From positions 1 to 59,590 of the forward strand of contig JAUYQR010000012.1 of assembly GCA_030697175.1 (NCBI GenBank): 59,590 nt of DNA. The letters are read 5' to 3'. The first letter of the stretch is position 1, and each line of letters starts with the position of its first letter. The DNA comes from Paracoccaceae bacterium. Lineage in GTDB: Bacteria; Pseudomonadota; Alphaproteobacteria; Rhodobacterales; Rhodobacteraceae. This document shows, one piece after another, positions 27,905 to 37,049 of this stretch. The notes beneath the pieces were generated by a model that made no database searches, was not told where the DNA came from, and was given only the letters and a program-made list of their open reading frames with translations. The translations under genes and the position numbers were made by a program.

Positions 27905-29077
27905 ATGACCGAGACCGTCCAATCCAGCGCCGCCGCCCTTTTGGCCGAAGTTGAAAAGGTCACCGCAGTGATCCTGCCCGAACCCTTGGGAGAGATCGTG
28001 CCGCTTGAAACCGCCCCGGCCGACAAGGCCGAGGCGATCAAGAAGCGGATGGCCGAGGTTGATCTGTCGAACACCCAGTCGATCATCGCCTTCGGCTCGG
28101 GTGCGCAAGCCGAACTGCAGGTCATCAGCCAGGCCATGTTGCAGGACGTCAAGAACAAGGATGTCGGCCCTGCCGGCGACAGCCTGCGCAAGATCGTCAC
28201 CACGATCCGCGGCTTTGCGGTGGACGAACTTGACCTGCGCCGCGACGCAAGCTGGTGGGAGCGGCTGCTTGGCCGCGCCGCCCCTTTCGCCGAATTCGTG
28301 GCGAAGTACGAGGACGTGCAAAGCCAGATCGACAAGATCACCGAGGAATTGCTGACCCACGAGCATACGCTGCTGAAAGACGTCAAAAGCCTTGATATGC
28401 TTTATGAAAAGACCCTCACCTTCTACAACGAACTTGGCCTGTACATTGCCGCAGGCGAAGCGAAACTGACCGAAGTTGACGGCACCTCGATCCCCGCGAA
28501 AGAGGCCGCCGTTGCTGCCGCGCCGGAAGCCGATCAGGTGATCCGCGCGCAAGAGCTGCGCGACCTGCGTGCGGCGCGCGACGATCTGGAGCGTCGGGTG
28601 CATGACCTGAAGCTGACCCGTCAGGTCACCATGCAGTCGCTGCCCTCGATCCGGCTGGTGCAGGAAAACGACAAGAGCCTGATCACCAAGATCAATTCCA
28701 CCCTCGTCAATACGGTGCCGCTGTGGGAAACCCAACTGGCGCAGGCCGTCACGATCCAGCGGTCGAAAGAGGCTGCCGATGCGGTGCGCGACGCTTCTGA
28801 CCTGACCAACGACCTGCTCAAGGCCAACGCGGAAAACCTGCAGCAGGCGAACCGGGTCGTGCGCGAGGAAATGGAGCGCGGCGTGTTTGACATCGACACC
28901 GTCAAGAATGCCAATGCCACGCTGATCGCCACGATCAACGAAAGCCTCGCCATCGCAGACGAAGGCAAGGCGCGCCGCGCCGCTGCCGAGGTGGAACTGA
29001 CAAAGATGGAGGCGGAACTGCGCGACACCCTTGCGGCGGCCCGCGCGCGGACGGTCAATCCTGCTGCGAACGCCTGA
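27905..29077 (+). CDS. TelA-like toxic anion resistance protein
   Basis: The 390-residue, mainly helical, soluble protein matches TelA: R-M-A-E-V-D-L-S-N-T-Q-S-I-I-A-F-G near residue 50, a central W-W-E-R-L-L-G segment, then long coiled-coil helices (T-R-Q-V-T-M-Q-S-L-P-S-I-R) and V-K-N-A-N-A-T-L-I. TelA proteins are linked to tellurite and other envelope stresses, but mechanism is unknown. AGAGGGATGCC precedes the ATG. It sits between XpaC and a DUF2927 lipoprotein with short gaps. Confidence 0.9.
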   Translation: MTETVQSSAAALLAEVEKVTAVILPEPLGEIVPLETAPADKAEAIKKRMAEVDLSNTQSIIAFGSGAQAELQVISQAMLQDVKNKDVGPAGDSLRKIVTTIRGFAVDELDLRRDASWWERLLGRAAPFAEFVAKYEDVQSQIDKITEELLTHEHTLLKDVKSLDMLYEKTLTFYNELGLYIAAGEAKLTEVDGTSIPAKEAAVAAAPEADQVIRAQELRDLRAARDDLERRVHDLKLTRQVTMQSLPSIRLVQENDKSLITKINSTLVNTVPLWETQLAQAVTIQRSKEAADAVRDASDLTNDLLKANAENLQQANRVVREEMERGVFDIDTVKNANATLIATINESLAIADEGKARRAAAEVELTKMEAELRDTLAAARARTVNPAANA

Positions 29078-29087
29078 GCAGGTGGTG

Positions 29088-30026
29088 ATGCCAAGGGCAC
29101 CAAAGATACGGACCCTGATCGCCGGGGCGGCACTGGCCGCCCTTGCCGGCTGCGACATGCCCGTGGGCGCACCCACCGCCCCGATACCGCAGGCACCGAT
29201 GGCGGCCCCCCCCGCCGAAACCGCCAAGAGCGCCGCCGCCCGGGCCTATTACGCGCAGGTCCAGCAAGCCTTGCTGTCGCAGGGGCTGTTGCGCACCGAT
29301 GGCGGCGGCAGGGACACTCCATTCACCGATCGGATGCTGGCCGAGAATTTCATCCGGGTGGCGCTGTTTGACGAATACTCGCGTGAAAGCGGGGCCTTTG
29401 TCCGTCAGGAAACCCAAAGCCGTCTGCGCCGTTGGGAGGTGCCGGTTCGTGTCGGCCTGCGGTTCGGAGCATCGGTCCCGCCGGCAAAGCAGGCAACCGA
29501 CCGCGCAAGGATCGCAAGCTACGTGGCCCGCCTGTCCGGCCTTACCGGCCATCCGATGCGGATGGACGAGCTGAACCCGAACTTCTGGGTCTATGTCGTG
29601 TCCGAAGACGAACGCGAGGCGCTTGGCCCGACGATCCGCGCAGCCTTGCCCAACCTTTCGCCCGCCGATGTGGCCGGGGTGACGGCGATGCCCCGCTCGA
29701 CCTATTGCCTTGTCTACGCGCTGTCCGAGGGCAACTCGGGCGCCTACGGCCGCGCCTTCGCCGTGATCCGCGCCGAACACCCGGATCTGCTGCGCCTGTC
29801 GTGCATCCACGAGGAGATCGCCCAAGGCTTGGGGCTTGCCAACGACAGCCCGCGCGCGCGCCCGTCGATCTTCAATGACGACGAGGAATTCGCGCTTTTG
29901 ACAGACCAGGACGAGCTTATGCTGCGAATTCTTTACTCGCCGCTGCTGCGTCCCGGCATGGGGGTGGCAGAAGCCCGTCCCACCGTCGAAACCCTCGCTC
30001 GCCGCCTGACAGGCGGCGACACCTGA
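29088..30026 (+). CDS. DUF2927 lipoprotein
   Basis: The 312-residue product has a lipoprotein signal (A-A-L-A-G-C near residue 20), a Pro/Ala-rich linker and the DUF2927 domain. That domain ends with the typical S-C-I-H-E-E-I-A-Q-G-L-G-L and F-N-D-D-E-E-F-A-L-L-T-D-Q-D-E-L segments. The H-E-E-I plus D-E-F pattern recalls metal-peptidase-like proteins, but activity has not been shown. It lies 10 bp after telA and 21 bp before the SPFH gene, making it the periplasmic member of the cluster. Confidence 0.87.
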   Translation: MPRAPKIRTLIAGAALAALAGCDMPVGAPTAPIPQAPMAAPPAETAKSAAARAYYAQVQQALLSQGLLRTDGGGRDTPFTDRMLAENFIRVALFDEYSRESGAFVRQETQSRLRRWEVPVRVGLRFGASVPPAKQATDRARIASYVARLSGLTGHPMRMDELNPNFWVYVVSEDEREALGPTIRAALPNLSPADVAGVTAMPRSTYCLVYALSEGNSGAYGRAFAVIRAEHPDLLRLSCIHEEIAQGLGLANDSPRARPSIFNDDEEFALLTDQDELMLRILYSPLLRPGMGVAEARPTVETLARRLTGGDT

Positions 30027-30047
30027 TCCGTCGCAAGGAGGACTCTC

Positions 30048-31172
30048 ATGGTATTCGATTTTCTCAAGGGCGAATTCATCGACGTCATCTCGTGGCTGGA
30101 TGACACCCGAGACACGATGGTGTGGCGGTTCGATCGCCACGATCAGGCCATCAAGATGGGTGCCAAGCTGACGGTGCGGGAAGGACAAGCTGCTGTTTTC
30201 ATTCATGAAGGTCAGTTGGCGGACGTGTTCGCGCCGGGGCTTTACCAGCTTGAGACCAACAACATGCCGATCCTGACCACCCTGCAGCATTGGGACCATG
30301 GCTTTTCCAGCCCGTTCAAATCCGAGATCTATTTCGTCAACACCACCCGCTTCAACGACCAGAAATGGGGCACCAAGAACCCGATCATGGCGCGGGATCC
30401 GGAGTTTGGCCCGGTGCGCCTGCGCGCGTTCGGCACATACTCGATGCGGGTTGGCGATCCGGGCAAATTCATTCAGGAAATCGTCGGCACCGATGGCGAG
30501 TTCACTTCGGACGAAGTGAGCTTTCAGGTGCGCAACATCATCGTGCAATCGGCAAGCCAAGTGCTGGCAAAATCCGGGATTCCGGTGCTGGACATGGCGG
30601 CCAACACCGCCGATCTTGGCAAGATCATTGCCAACGCCATTGCCCCCCTGGTTGCCGAATATGGCCTGACGATCCCGGAATTCTACATTGAAAACATAAG
30701 CTTGCCAGAAGAAGTCGAAAAAGCGCTGGACAAGCGCACCTCGATTGGCGTGGTGGGCGACCTGAACCGCTACATGCAATACAATGCCGCCGAGGGCATG
30801 GGTCAACCCGGCTCGGCGATGGGGGCGGCGATGGGTGCGGGCATGGGTGCCGGCATGGGCATGGGCATGGCGCAGAACATGGGGCCGTGGGGTGCGGCCC
30901 CTGCTGCACCGCCCGCACCACCCCCTGCCCCGCCGCCAGCCCCGCAGCCAGCCCCGCAGCCAGCCCCGGCTGCCCGCATGTGGCACATCGCCGAGAACGG
31001 TGCGACCAGTGGCCCCTTCGCGGACGTCGATCTGGCCGCGATGGCGGCATCCGGCAAACTTGGCCGCGCGTCGATGGTCTGGACCGCCGGTCAGGAGGGC
31101 TGGAAGATGGCCGCCGACACCGATCTTGCCCGCATCCTTGACAGTGTCCCGCCGCCGCCGCCCAAGCCCTGA
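30048..31172 (+). CDS. SPFH-domain protein with C-terminal GYF_2 domain
   Basis: The 374-residue product has an N-terminal SPFH/band-7 core (residues ~25-245, with R-E-G-Q-A-A-V-F, F-A-P-G-L-Y-Q-L and P-V-R-L-R-A-F-G-T-Y), of the virion-core-like type. A Gly/Met-rich and Pro/Ala-rich linker (about 250-308) and a GYF_2-like domain (M-W-H-I...G-P-F...G-W, about 310-365) follow. It has no obvious membrane helix, so it probably forms a scaffold on the inner membrane. AAGGAGG precedes the ATG. The zinc-ribbon gene follows after 4 bp. Confidence 0.88.
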   Translation: MVFDFLKGEFIDVISWLDDTRDTMVWRFDRHDQAIKMGAKLTVREGQAAVFIHEGQLADVFAPGLYQLETNNMPILTTLQHWDHGFSSPFKSEIYFVNTTRFNDQKWGTKNPIMARDPEFGPVRLRAFGTYSMRVGDPGKFIQEIVGTDGEFTSDEVSFQVRNIIVQSASQVLAKSGIPVLDMAANTADLGKIIANAIAPLVAEYGLTIPEFYIENISLPEEVEKALDKRTSIGVVGDLNRYMQYNAAEGMGQPGSAMGAAMGAGMGAGMGMGMAQNMGPWGAAPAAPPAPPPAPPPAPQPAPQPAPAARMWHIAENGATSGPFADVDLAAMAASGKLGRASMVWTAGQEGWKMAADTDLARILDSVPPPPPKP

Positions 31173-31176
31173 GCCA

Positions 31177-32322
31177 ATGAACGTCACCGAGGAATATCGC
31201 TGGCCCTGCGAACAGTGCGGGGCGCAACTGCGCTTTGCACCGGGGCAGACGGAACTGACCTGCGACCACTGTGGCCATGTGCAGACCATTCCGCCAGACG
31301 GTGCGCGCCGCCGAGCCAGTGCCTTGCAAGAGCATGATCTCGCAAGTGGTCTTAAGGATGACTTGCCACCAAGCGCGATGGCGGAGGTGCGCACCACCTC
31401 CTGCCCGAATTGCGGTGCGCAGGTGGAATTCACCGGTGCCACTCATGCCACGCAATGCCCGTTCTGCGCCTCTCCGGTGGTGGTCGATACCGGCACCCAG
31501 CGGCACATCAAACCGCAGGCGCTGGTGCCCTTTGCGCTGACCGAGGATCAGGCGCGCCATGCGATGACGGCGTGGCTGGGCAGCCTTTGGTTCGCGCCGA
31601 ACACGCTGCTGGAATATGCCCGAAAGGGGCGTGCGATGACCGGGATCTACGTCCCGTTCTGGAGCTTTGATGCCGCGACCCGGTCGCGTTACACCGGTCA
31701 GCGGGGCGAGTATTACTACGAGACGCGCACCGTCACCACGCGCGTCAACGGCCGGATGCAGACCCGACAGGAACAGGTTCGCCACACCCGCTGGTATCCC
31801 GCATCGGGCCGCGTTGCGCGCGATTTTGATGACGTGCTGGTGATGGCCTCTACCAGCCTGCCAGCCCGTCTGGGTGACGAGCTGACGCCCTGGGACCTGT
31901 CGGCGTTGCAACCTTATGCCCCTGAATACCTTGCCGGATTTCAGGCCGAGGGCTACACGGTGCCACTTGCCGAAGGCGACACGCAGGCGAAGGCAAAGAT
32001 GGCGGATGTGATCGCAAGCGACGTCCGCCGCGATATCGGCGGCGACGAGCAGCGCATCAGTTCGGTGGATACGACATGGTCGGAAGAGACCTTCAAGCAC
32101 ATCCTTTTGCCGATCTGGACGGCGGCCTACAAATACAACGGCAAGAGCTACCGGTTCCTTGTCAACGGGCAGACCGGCGAGGTGCAGGGGGAGCGGCCGT
32201 GGTCGGTCTGGAAGATCGCGTTCACGGCGCTGCTGGTGGCCGCGCTGGTGCTGGGCGTGGTCTACCTGAACGACCCCGAGGCGCTGGGCCTGCAATCGCC
32301 CGATTGGCTGACCGGACCTTAG
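31177..32322 (+). CDS. Double zinc-ribbon membrane-anchored protein
   Basis: The 381-residue product has two four-Cys zinc ribbons at its start (C11, C14, C29, C32 and C76, C79, C94, C97). A central domain follows (A-R-H-A-M-T-A-W-L-G, Y-V-P-F-W-S-F-D, T-R-W-Y-P-A-S-G-R-V) and then a single membrane helix at residues ~345-364. This fits the TFIIB-type zinc-ribbon family often mis-annotated as PriA-like. It is the last gene of the cluster and probably partners the SPFH protein. Function is unknown. Confidence 0.85.
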   Translation: MNVTEEYRWPCEQCGAQLRFAPGQTELTCDHCGHVQTIPPDGARRRASALQEHDLASGLKDDLPPSAMAEVRTTSCPNCGAQVEFTGATHATQCPFCASPVVVDTGTQRHIKPQALVPFALTEDQARHAMTAWLGSLWFAPNTLLEYARKGRAMTGIYVPFWSFDAATRSRYTGQRGEYYYETRTVTTRVNGRMQTRQEQVRHTRWYPASGRVARDFDDVLVMASTSLPARLGDELTPWDLSALQPYAPEYLAGFQAEGYTVPLAEGDTQAKAKMADVIASDVRRDIGGDEQRISSVDTTWSEETFKHILLPIWTAAYKYNGKSYRFLVNGQTGEVQGERPWSVWKIAFTALLVAALVLGVVYLNDPEALGLQSPDWLTGP

Positions 32323-32507
32323 CCGGACTTGCGCTTGAAGAACAGTTGCCAGCCCGCATAGGCCGCGGCCGCAAGGAAGAGCATGCCCCAGAGCGGGTCT
32401 TGCAGCACGGCGAATTCGACGATCGCCCAGCCAAGCGGCAGCGCCACGGTCAGCACACGCACCCACTTCTTGCCGAAGAAGGGATCGTCCGGGTCCAGAA
32501 ACTTCAT
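32319..32507 (-). CDS. Small two-helix membrane protein
   Basis: The 62-residue product starts M-K-F-L-D-P-D-D-P-F-F and has two hydrophobic helices (V-L-T-V-A-L-P-L-G-W-A-I and M-L-F-L-A-A-A-A-Y-A-G-W) with a basic C-terminus. AGGGGATTC precedes the ATG. Its end overlaps the zinc-ribbon gene stop by 4 bp on the opposite strand. The D-P-D-D-P-F-F motif looks conserved in this family of bacteria, but function is unknown. Confidence 0.72.
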   Translation of the reverse strand: MKFLDPDDPFFGKKWVRVLTVALPLGWAIVEFAVLQDPLWGMLFLAAAAYAGWQLFFKRKSG

Positions 32508-32558
32508 CACGAATCCCCTATTCCGTGGCATGATCGCCATGGATGAAGGGAGGCCGAC

Positions 32559-32876
32559 ATGCCCGAAATTGTCAAGGATTTCCAAGGACAAACCGTCATC
32601 ACCACGTTCGAGATGACACCCGCCACCGCGTTCGACCTGCTGGACGCGCTGGAAGTGGCCTACCGCGATTGCATCAGCCGCCAGCCCGGGTTTCTGGGCG
32701 CGGGGTTGCATATGAACGACGCCCGCACGCGGATCTGCAACTATTCCAAGTGGCGCGCCCGCGAGGATTACCAGGCAATGCTGCGCACGCCCGAAATGCG
32801 CGAGCGCAACCGCCACATCAACGAGCTGTGCCGGGGGTTCGAGCCGGTGATGTACGAGGTGACGGGGGTGTTCTGA
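32559..32876 (+). CDS. Antibiotic biosynthesis monooxygenase-fold protein
   Basis: The 105-residue product has the dimeric ferredoxin-like ABM fold: T-V-I-T-T-F-E-M-T-P near the start, P-G-F-L-G-A-G-L-H and W-R-A-R-E-D-Y-Q-A-M-L. ABM proteins include quinol monooxygenases and heme-degrading enzymes; which applies is unclear. GGGAGG precedes the ATG at 32559. It is divergent from the small membrane gene. Confidence 0.8.
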   Translation: MPEIVKDFQGQTVITTFEMTPATAFDLLDALEVAYRDCISRQPGFLGAGLHMNDARTRICNYSKWRAREDYQAMLRTPEMRERNRHINELCRGFEPVMYEVTGVF

Positions 32877-32879
32877 GAT

Positions 32880-32900
32880 TTGGCCGCTGATGGCGGCCAA
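32880..32900 (+). terminator. Hairpin after the ABM gene
   Basis: TTGGCCGC and GCGGCCAA form an eight-pair stem with a five-base loop, three bases after the stop. No T-run follows, so termination by this structure alone is uncertain. Confidence 0.4.
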
Positions 32901-32940
32901 GTGATTGGGAACGCTGTGTTTACTGGCCTGGTTTCGGACA

Positions 32941-33016
32941 GGTTAACGGTATGGCAGGCGTATGGCATGTGTATGGCAACCGGCCATACGCGGGGCTGGC
33001 ACGGGGCGCGTTAACC
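32941..33016. repeat. TATGGCA 11-bp direct-repeat element, copy 1
   Basis: Three TATGGCA units start at 32950, 32961 and 32972, exactly 11 bp apart. The third is also half of an inverted repeat with GCCATA. The element is bracketed by GGTTAAC (32941-32947) and its reverse complement GTTAACC (33010-33016). A shorter copy lies at 51951-52002. It sits in a ~290-bp gap in front of the NYN RNase gene in which I see no gene. Confidence 0.65.
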
Positions 33017-33168
33017 ACGCTTGGGTTTCGGTGCCAGCCGTTCGGGGCAGCGGGGTTCAGCCGAGGTGGAGCGGGCGTGGACGGAGTGATCAATGCCATT
33101 TGCGTTGCGCGCGTTTTCACGGTTTTCTGAGGGTGTAGCTTTCCCCGTTCTCAGCCTGCGGCCAGTCA

Positions 33169-33792
33169 ATGTTGATTTCCCTTGTCCTGCCTCTGGCTCA
33201 GGCCAGCTTTCAAACACCCCCCGAGCGGATCAGCGAGACGAAGCCGATGATCGGCGATGCCACGCTGTTCGGGATCTTCCTGATCGTTCTGCTGCTTGTC
33301 CTCTTGCTGCTGCGCCATCTGGCCAAGCCCGCCGCGCCCGCTGCGCCGCGCAAGGGACGGCGGCCCAAGAATTACATCGTCGTCGACGGGTCGAACGTGA
33401 TGCACTGGAAGAACGAGACGCCGCAAATCTTTCCGGTGCAGGCCGTGGTCAAGGAATTGCGGGCGCGCGGGTTTACCCCCGGCGTCGTGTTCGATGCCAA
33501 TGCGGGATACAAGCTGGCTGGCCGTTACCTGAGCGAACGCGATTTCGCGAAGCTGCTGACCCTGCCGCAGGATCAGGTGTTCGTGGTGCCGAAGGGCACG
33601 CCCGCCGATCCGTGGATCTTGGCGGCGGCGCGCGATTTCGGCGCGCGCATCGTGACCCGCGACCGCTATCGCGACTGGGCCACCGACCACCCGGAGATCG
33701 CCACCCCCGGTCATCTGGTGCGGGGCGGCTACAACACGACGGGCGAGCTTTGGCTGGAAGCGGCGCAGCCTGAGGTCAAGGCCCCGGCCTAA
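33169..33792 (+). CDS. Membrane-anchored NYN/Zc3h12a-like RNase
   Basis: The 207-residue product has a membrane helix at residues ~33-48 ([13 protein letters not shown]), a Pro/Ala/Arg linker and a PIN-like NYN RNase domain. The catalytic core is [11 protein letters not shown], with acidic residues in V-V-F-D-A-N and [10 protein letters not shown]. Start could be 33169 or 33247 (M-I-G-D-A-T), the latter still keeping the helix. The likely role is RNA cleavage close to the membrane; targets are unknown. Confidence 0.8.
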   Translation: MLISLVLPLAQASFQTPPERISETKPMIGDATLFGIFLIVLLLVLLLLRHLAKPAAPAAPRKGRRPKNYIVVDGSNVMHWKNETPQIFPVQAVVKELRARGFTPGVVFDANAGYKLAGRYLSERDFAKLLTLPQDQVFVVPKGTPADPWILAAARDFGARIVTRDRYRDWATDHPEIATPGHLVRGGYNTTGELWLEAAQPEVKAPA

Positions 33793-35972
33793 CGCCCGCG
33801 GTTCGAGCGTTTGCCGCCGCGCTGGCCGGGGCGGCCGCCGGTGGAGCGGCCTGCCATCTTGACCGCCTCCTCCACCGCCTCTTCGACCACTGACTGACGG
33901 GCGAGCGGGTCGTCGGCGATGGCAAGTTCCACCGCCTCCAGCCGCTTGACCTCGTCGCGCAGGCGGGCGGCTTCCTCGAACTCGAGGTTCTCGGCGGCCT
34001 TGCGCATCTGGGTGCGCAGCGCGTCAAGGTGGGCGGCGAGGTTCTGGCCGACCATCGGCTTGTCGATCTTGGCGGTGATGCGGGCCTGATCGGTGTCACC
34101 CTGGTAGATGCCCAGCAGCACATCCTCGACGTTCTTGCGGATCGTCGTGGGGGTGATGCCGTGCAGCGTGTTGTAGGCGACCTGCTTTTCGCGGCGACGG
34201 TTGGTTTCGCCGATGGCACGTTCCATCGAGCCGGTGATGCGGTCGGCATACATGATGACGCGGCCTTCGGAGTTGCGCGCGGCGCGGCCGATGGTCTGGA
34301 TGAGCGAGGTTTCCGAGCGCAGGAAGCCTTCCTTGTCGGCATCGAGAATGGCGACGAGGCCACATTCCGGGATGTCGAGGCCTTCGCGCAAGAGGTTGAT
34401 GCCGACCAGCACGTCGAAGGCGCCGAGGCGCAGGTCGCGCAGGATCTCGATGCGTTCGATGGTGTCGATGTCGGAGTGCATGTAGCGGATGCGGATGCCC
34501 TGTTCATGGAAATACTCGGTCAGGTCTTCGGCCATCCGCTTGGTCAGCACGGTGACAAGGACGCGCAGCCCCTTGGCCGCGACGCGGCGGATTTCATCCA
34601 GAAGGTCGTCGACCTGCATCTCGACGGGCCGGATTTCCACCTGTGGGTCGACAAGGCCGGTGGGGCGGATCACCTGTTCGGTGAAGACGCCGCCGGTCTG
34701 TTCCAGTTCCCACGCCGCCGGGGTGGCACTGACGAACACCGATTGCGGGCGCATCGCATCCCATTCCTCGAATTTGAGGGGGCGGTTGTCCATGCAGGAC
34801 GGCAGGCGGAAGCCGTGTTCGGCGAGGGTCATCTTGCGCCGGAAGTCGCCCTTGTACATGCCGCCGATCTGCGGGACCGAGACGTGGGATTCGTCGGCAA
34901 AGACGATGGCATTGTCGGGGATGAATTCGAACAGCGTCGGCGGCGGTTCGCCGGGGGCGCGACCGGTGAGGTAGCGGGAGTAGTTCTCGATCCCGGCGCA
35001 GGAGCCGGTCGCGTCGAGCATTTCGAGGTCGAAGGTGGTGCGCTGTTCCAGACGCTGCGCTTCGAGCAGTTTGCCCTCGGCGATCAGCTGGTCGAGGCGC
35101 TGCGTGAGTTCGATCTTGATGCCCTTCGTCGCTTGCGCAAGCGTCGGGCGCGGGGTGACGTAGTGGCTGTTGGCATAGATCCGGATCTGCTTGAAGGTGT
35201 CGGTCTTGGCGCCGGTCAGAGGATCGAATTCGACGATGGATTCCAGTTCTTCGCCAAAGAACGAAAAGCGCCAGGCGCGGTCTTCAAGGTGGGCGGGCCA
35301 GACCTCGAGGCTGTCGCCGCGCACCCGGAAGGCGCCGCGCTGGAACGACGCTTCCAGCCGCTTGTATTGCTGGGCCACGAGTTCGGCCATGACGCGGCGC
35401 TGGTCGTAGCTTTCGCCGGTGATCAGGTCTTGCGTCATGGCGGAGTAGGTTTCGACCGAGCCGATACCGTAGATGCAGGACACCGAGGCCACGATGATCA
35501 CATCGTCGCGTTCCAGAAGCGCGCGGGTGGCCGAGTGGCGCATCCGGTCGATCTGTTCGTTGATCTGGGATTCCTTCTCGATATAGGTATCGGTGCGCGC
35601 GACATAGGCTTCGGGCTGATAGTAGTCGTAGTAGGATACGAAGTATTCAACGGCGTTGTCCGGGAAGAAGCCCTTGAATTCGCCGTACAATTGCGCAGCC
35701 AGCGTCTTGTTCGGGGCAAGGATGATGGCGGGGCGCTGGGTCTGTTCGATGATCTTGGCCATGGTGAAGGTCTTGCCGGTGCCGGTGGCCCCCAGAAGCA
35801 CCTGATCGCGTTCGCCGGCCAGCACGCCCGCCGTCAGTTCGGCGATGGCCGTGGGCTGGTCGCCCGCCGGTTGGAACGGGGTTTGCAGCACGAAGCGCCG
35901 CCCGCCTTCCAGCTTGGGGCGGACCAGAACATCGGGGCGTTCGGTCAGGGCGTTCATGTTGTTGTGCGGCAT
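33789..35972 (-). CDS. uvrB: Excinuclease ABC subunit B
   Basis: The 727-residue product is full-length UvrB, the damage-verification helicase of nucleotide excision repair. Walker A G-A-T-G-T-G-K-T lies at 61-68, the beta-hairpin [10 protein letters not shown] follows, then helicase motifs D-E-S-H and Q-T-I-G-R-A-A-R-N. The C-terminal UVR domain (L-R-D-E-V-K-R-L-E) binds UvrC. The gene is single and convergent with the NYN RNase gene (4-bp overlap). A LexA-like site lies upstream. Confidence 0.97.
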   Translation of the reverse strand: MPHNNMNALTERPDVLVRPKLEGGRRFVLQTPFQPAGDQPTAIAELTAGVLAGERDQVLLGATGTGKTFTMAKIIEQTQRPAIILAPNKTLAAQLYGEFKGFFPDNAVEYFVSYYDYYQPEAYVARTDTYIEKESQINEQIDRMRHSATRALLERDDVIIVASVSCIYGIGSVETYSAMTQDLITGESYDQRRVMAELVAQQYKRLEASFQRGAFRVRGDSLEVWPAHLEDRAWRFSFFGEELESIVEFDPLTGAKTDTFKQIRIYANSHYVTPRPTLAQATKGIKIELTQRLDQLIAEGKLLEAQRLEQRTTFDLEMLDATGSCAGIENYSRYLTGRAPGEPPPTLFEFIPDNAIVFADESHVSVPQIGGMYKGDFRRKMTLAEHGFRLPSCMDNRPLKFEEWDAMRPQSVFVSATPAAWELEQTGGVFTEQVIRPTGLVDPQVEIRPVEMQVDDLLDEIRRVAAKGLRVLVTVLTKRMAEDLTEYFHEQGIRIRYMHSDIDTIERIEILRDLRLGAFDVLVGINLLREGLDIPECGLVAILDADKEGFLRSETSLIQTIGRAARNSEGRVIMYADRITGSMERAIGETNRRREKQVAYNTLHGITPTTIRKNVEDVLLGIYQGDTDQARITAKIDKPMVGQNLAAHLDALRTQMRKAAENLEFEEAARLRDEVKRLEAVELAIADDPLARQSVVEEAVEEAVKMAGRSTGGRPGQRGGKRSNRGR

Positions 35973-36028
35973 GGGTCACCTTTGGGCGCAGAGCCGCGCA
36001 AGACGAGGCGAGACTCGGGGAACCCGTA

Positions 36029-36057
36029 AGATTTGATCTGTTTTTGTTCCTTTACAA
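36029..36057 (-). promoter_or_regulatory. uvrB promoter candidate overlapping a LexA-like site
   Basis: On the minus strand TTGTAA and AAATCT are separated by 17 bp. The spacer contains GAAC-N7-GATC (36035-36049), close to the GTTC/GAAC-N7 direct-repeat LexA box of Rhodobacter-type alphaproteobacteria, with one mismatch from GAAC-N7-GAAC. It lies about 60-80 bp before the ATG, a position suited to repression. Confidence 0.5.
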
Positions 36058-36133
36058 GCGGTGAAAGGCCAAAATGCGCGAAACCGTTGCCGATATCGGT
36101 TTGAGCGGCTAAGGCAGCACCGGGGGTGACGGC

Positions 36134-37009
36134 ATGGGTGACAACATTGATACGCGGGCGGTCGGCCTGGACACCGCCCTGGCGCTGATCCGCTGGCTGA
36201 CGGGCGCGGAGAACCTGCACTACGGGCTGTGGACCGGGCTTGAGGTGAACGCAGGCAACCTGCGCGCCGCGCAGGATGCCTATACCGACCTGCTGTTCGC
36301 CGAATTGCCGCCTGGACGGCTGCGGATTCTGGACATTGGTGGTGGCGCGGGCGAGACGGCGAAGAAGCTGATCGCGCTGGGCCATCAGGTGGAGATCGTC
36401 GTGCCGTCGGCGTATCTGGCCGAATGCTGCCGCCGCAACGCGCCGGACGCCACGGTGCATGAGTGCCGGTTCGAGGATTACTCCGGCACCGGGCCGTTCG
36501 ACCTGTGCCTGTTTTCCGAAAGTTTCCAGTATATCCCGATGATGGACAGCCTGCCGAAATGTGCGGCGCTGCTGACGCCTGAGGGCCATGTGCTGATCGC
36601 TGACTGCTTTCGCACCGATGCCTACCTTGGGCGGGCGCAACATGGGCCGCAGCCGGGTGGCGGGCATCGGTTGTCGTCGTTCCGCGCGGCGCTGTTGTCG
36701 AACCCGTTCGACGTGCTGACCGAGCAGGACATTACCGATGCCGTGGCACCTTCGATCGACCTGGAGCAGGGGCTATACAACGTGATCGGCACCGGCTTCA
36801 CGCAGGCCGAGCGGGAAATCAAGGCGCGCAAGCCCCTGGTGCATTGGGGCCTGACGCGGCTGACGCATCTGTTCCTGTCGCGCAGGCGCCGGGAAAACCT
36901 GATGCAACGGCTGGTGGAAAAGCAGCGCAACAGCGAGGCGTTCCGTACCTACAACACGTATTTGATGACCAAGCTGGTCCGCAGCAGGCCGAAATCAAAC
37001 GATGGTTAA
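36134..37009 (+). CDS. Class I SAM-dependent methyltransferase
   Basis: The 291-residue product has motif I L-D-I-G-G-G-A-G-E-T near residue 62, post-I V-E-I-V-V-P-S and motif III-like G-H-V-L-I-A-D-C-F. The N-terminal H-Y-G-L-W and C-terminal R-R-R-R-E-N-L region resemble small-molecule or lipid methyltransferases. The substrate is unknown. It is divergent from uvrB and monocistronic. Confidence 0.8.
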   Translation: MGDNIDTRAVGLDTALALIRWLTGAENLHYGLWTGLEVNAGNLRAAQDAYTDLLFAELPPGRLRILDIGGGAGETAKKLIALGHQVEIVVPSAYLAECCRRNAPDATVHECRFEDYSGTGPFDLCLFSESFQYIPMMDSLPKCAALLTPEGHVLIADCFRTDAYLGRAQHGPQPGGGHRLSSFRAALLSNPFDVLTEQDITDAVAPSIDLEQGLYNVIGTGFTQAEREIKARKPLVHWGLTRLTHLFLSRRRRENLMQRLVEKQRNSEAFRTYNTYLMTKLVRSRPKSNDG

Positions 37010-37049
37010 CCGGGCCGTTACAATTCTAGAGATATTGTGATCTGGATCG

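Noticed and set aside
26464-28386. 640-codon minus-strand frame across rluB, XpaC and telA
   Set aside because: It runs antisense to three well-supported genes, has no ribosome site and shows no domain. Long antisense frames are expected at this GC content.
30784-31176. Upstream extension of the zinc-ribbon frame
   Set aside because: It overlaps the SPFH gene's GYF part; ATG 31177 directly before the first CxxC is the natural start.
29055-31442. 795-codon minus-strand frame opposite the DUF2927, SPFH and zinc-ribbon genes
   Set aside because: His/Arg/Gly-rich shadow of the linker regions; no recognisable fold and it crosses gene borders.
32950-32978. CRISPR-like repeat array
   Set aside because: Units are only 7 bp at 11-bp spacing with no unique spacers and no cas genes in the window.
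34029-36029. 666-codon plus-strand frame opposite uvrB
   Set aside because: Mirrors uvrB over its length, with repetitive D/V/G/F-rich composition from codon complement.
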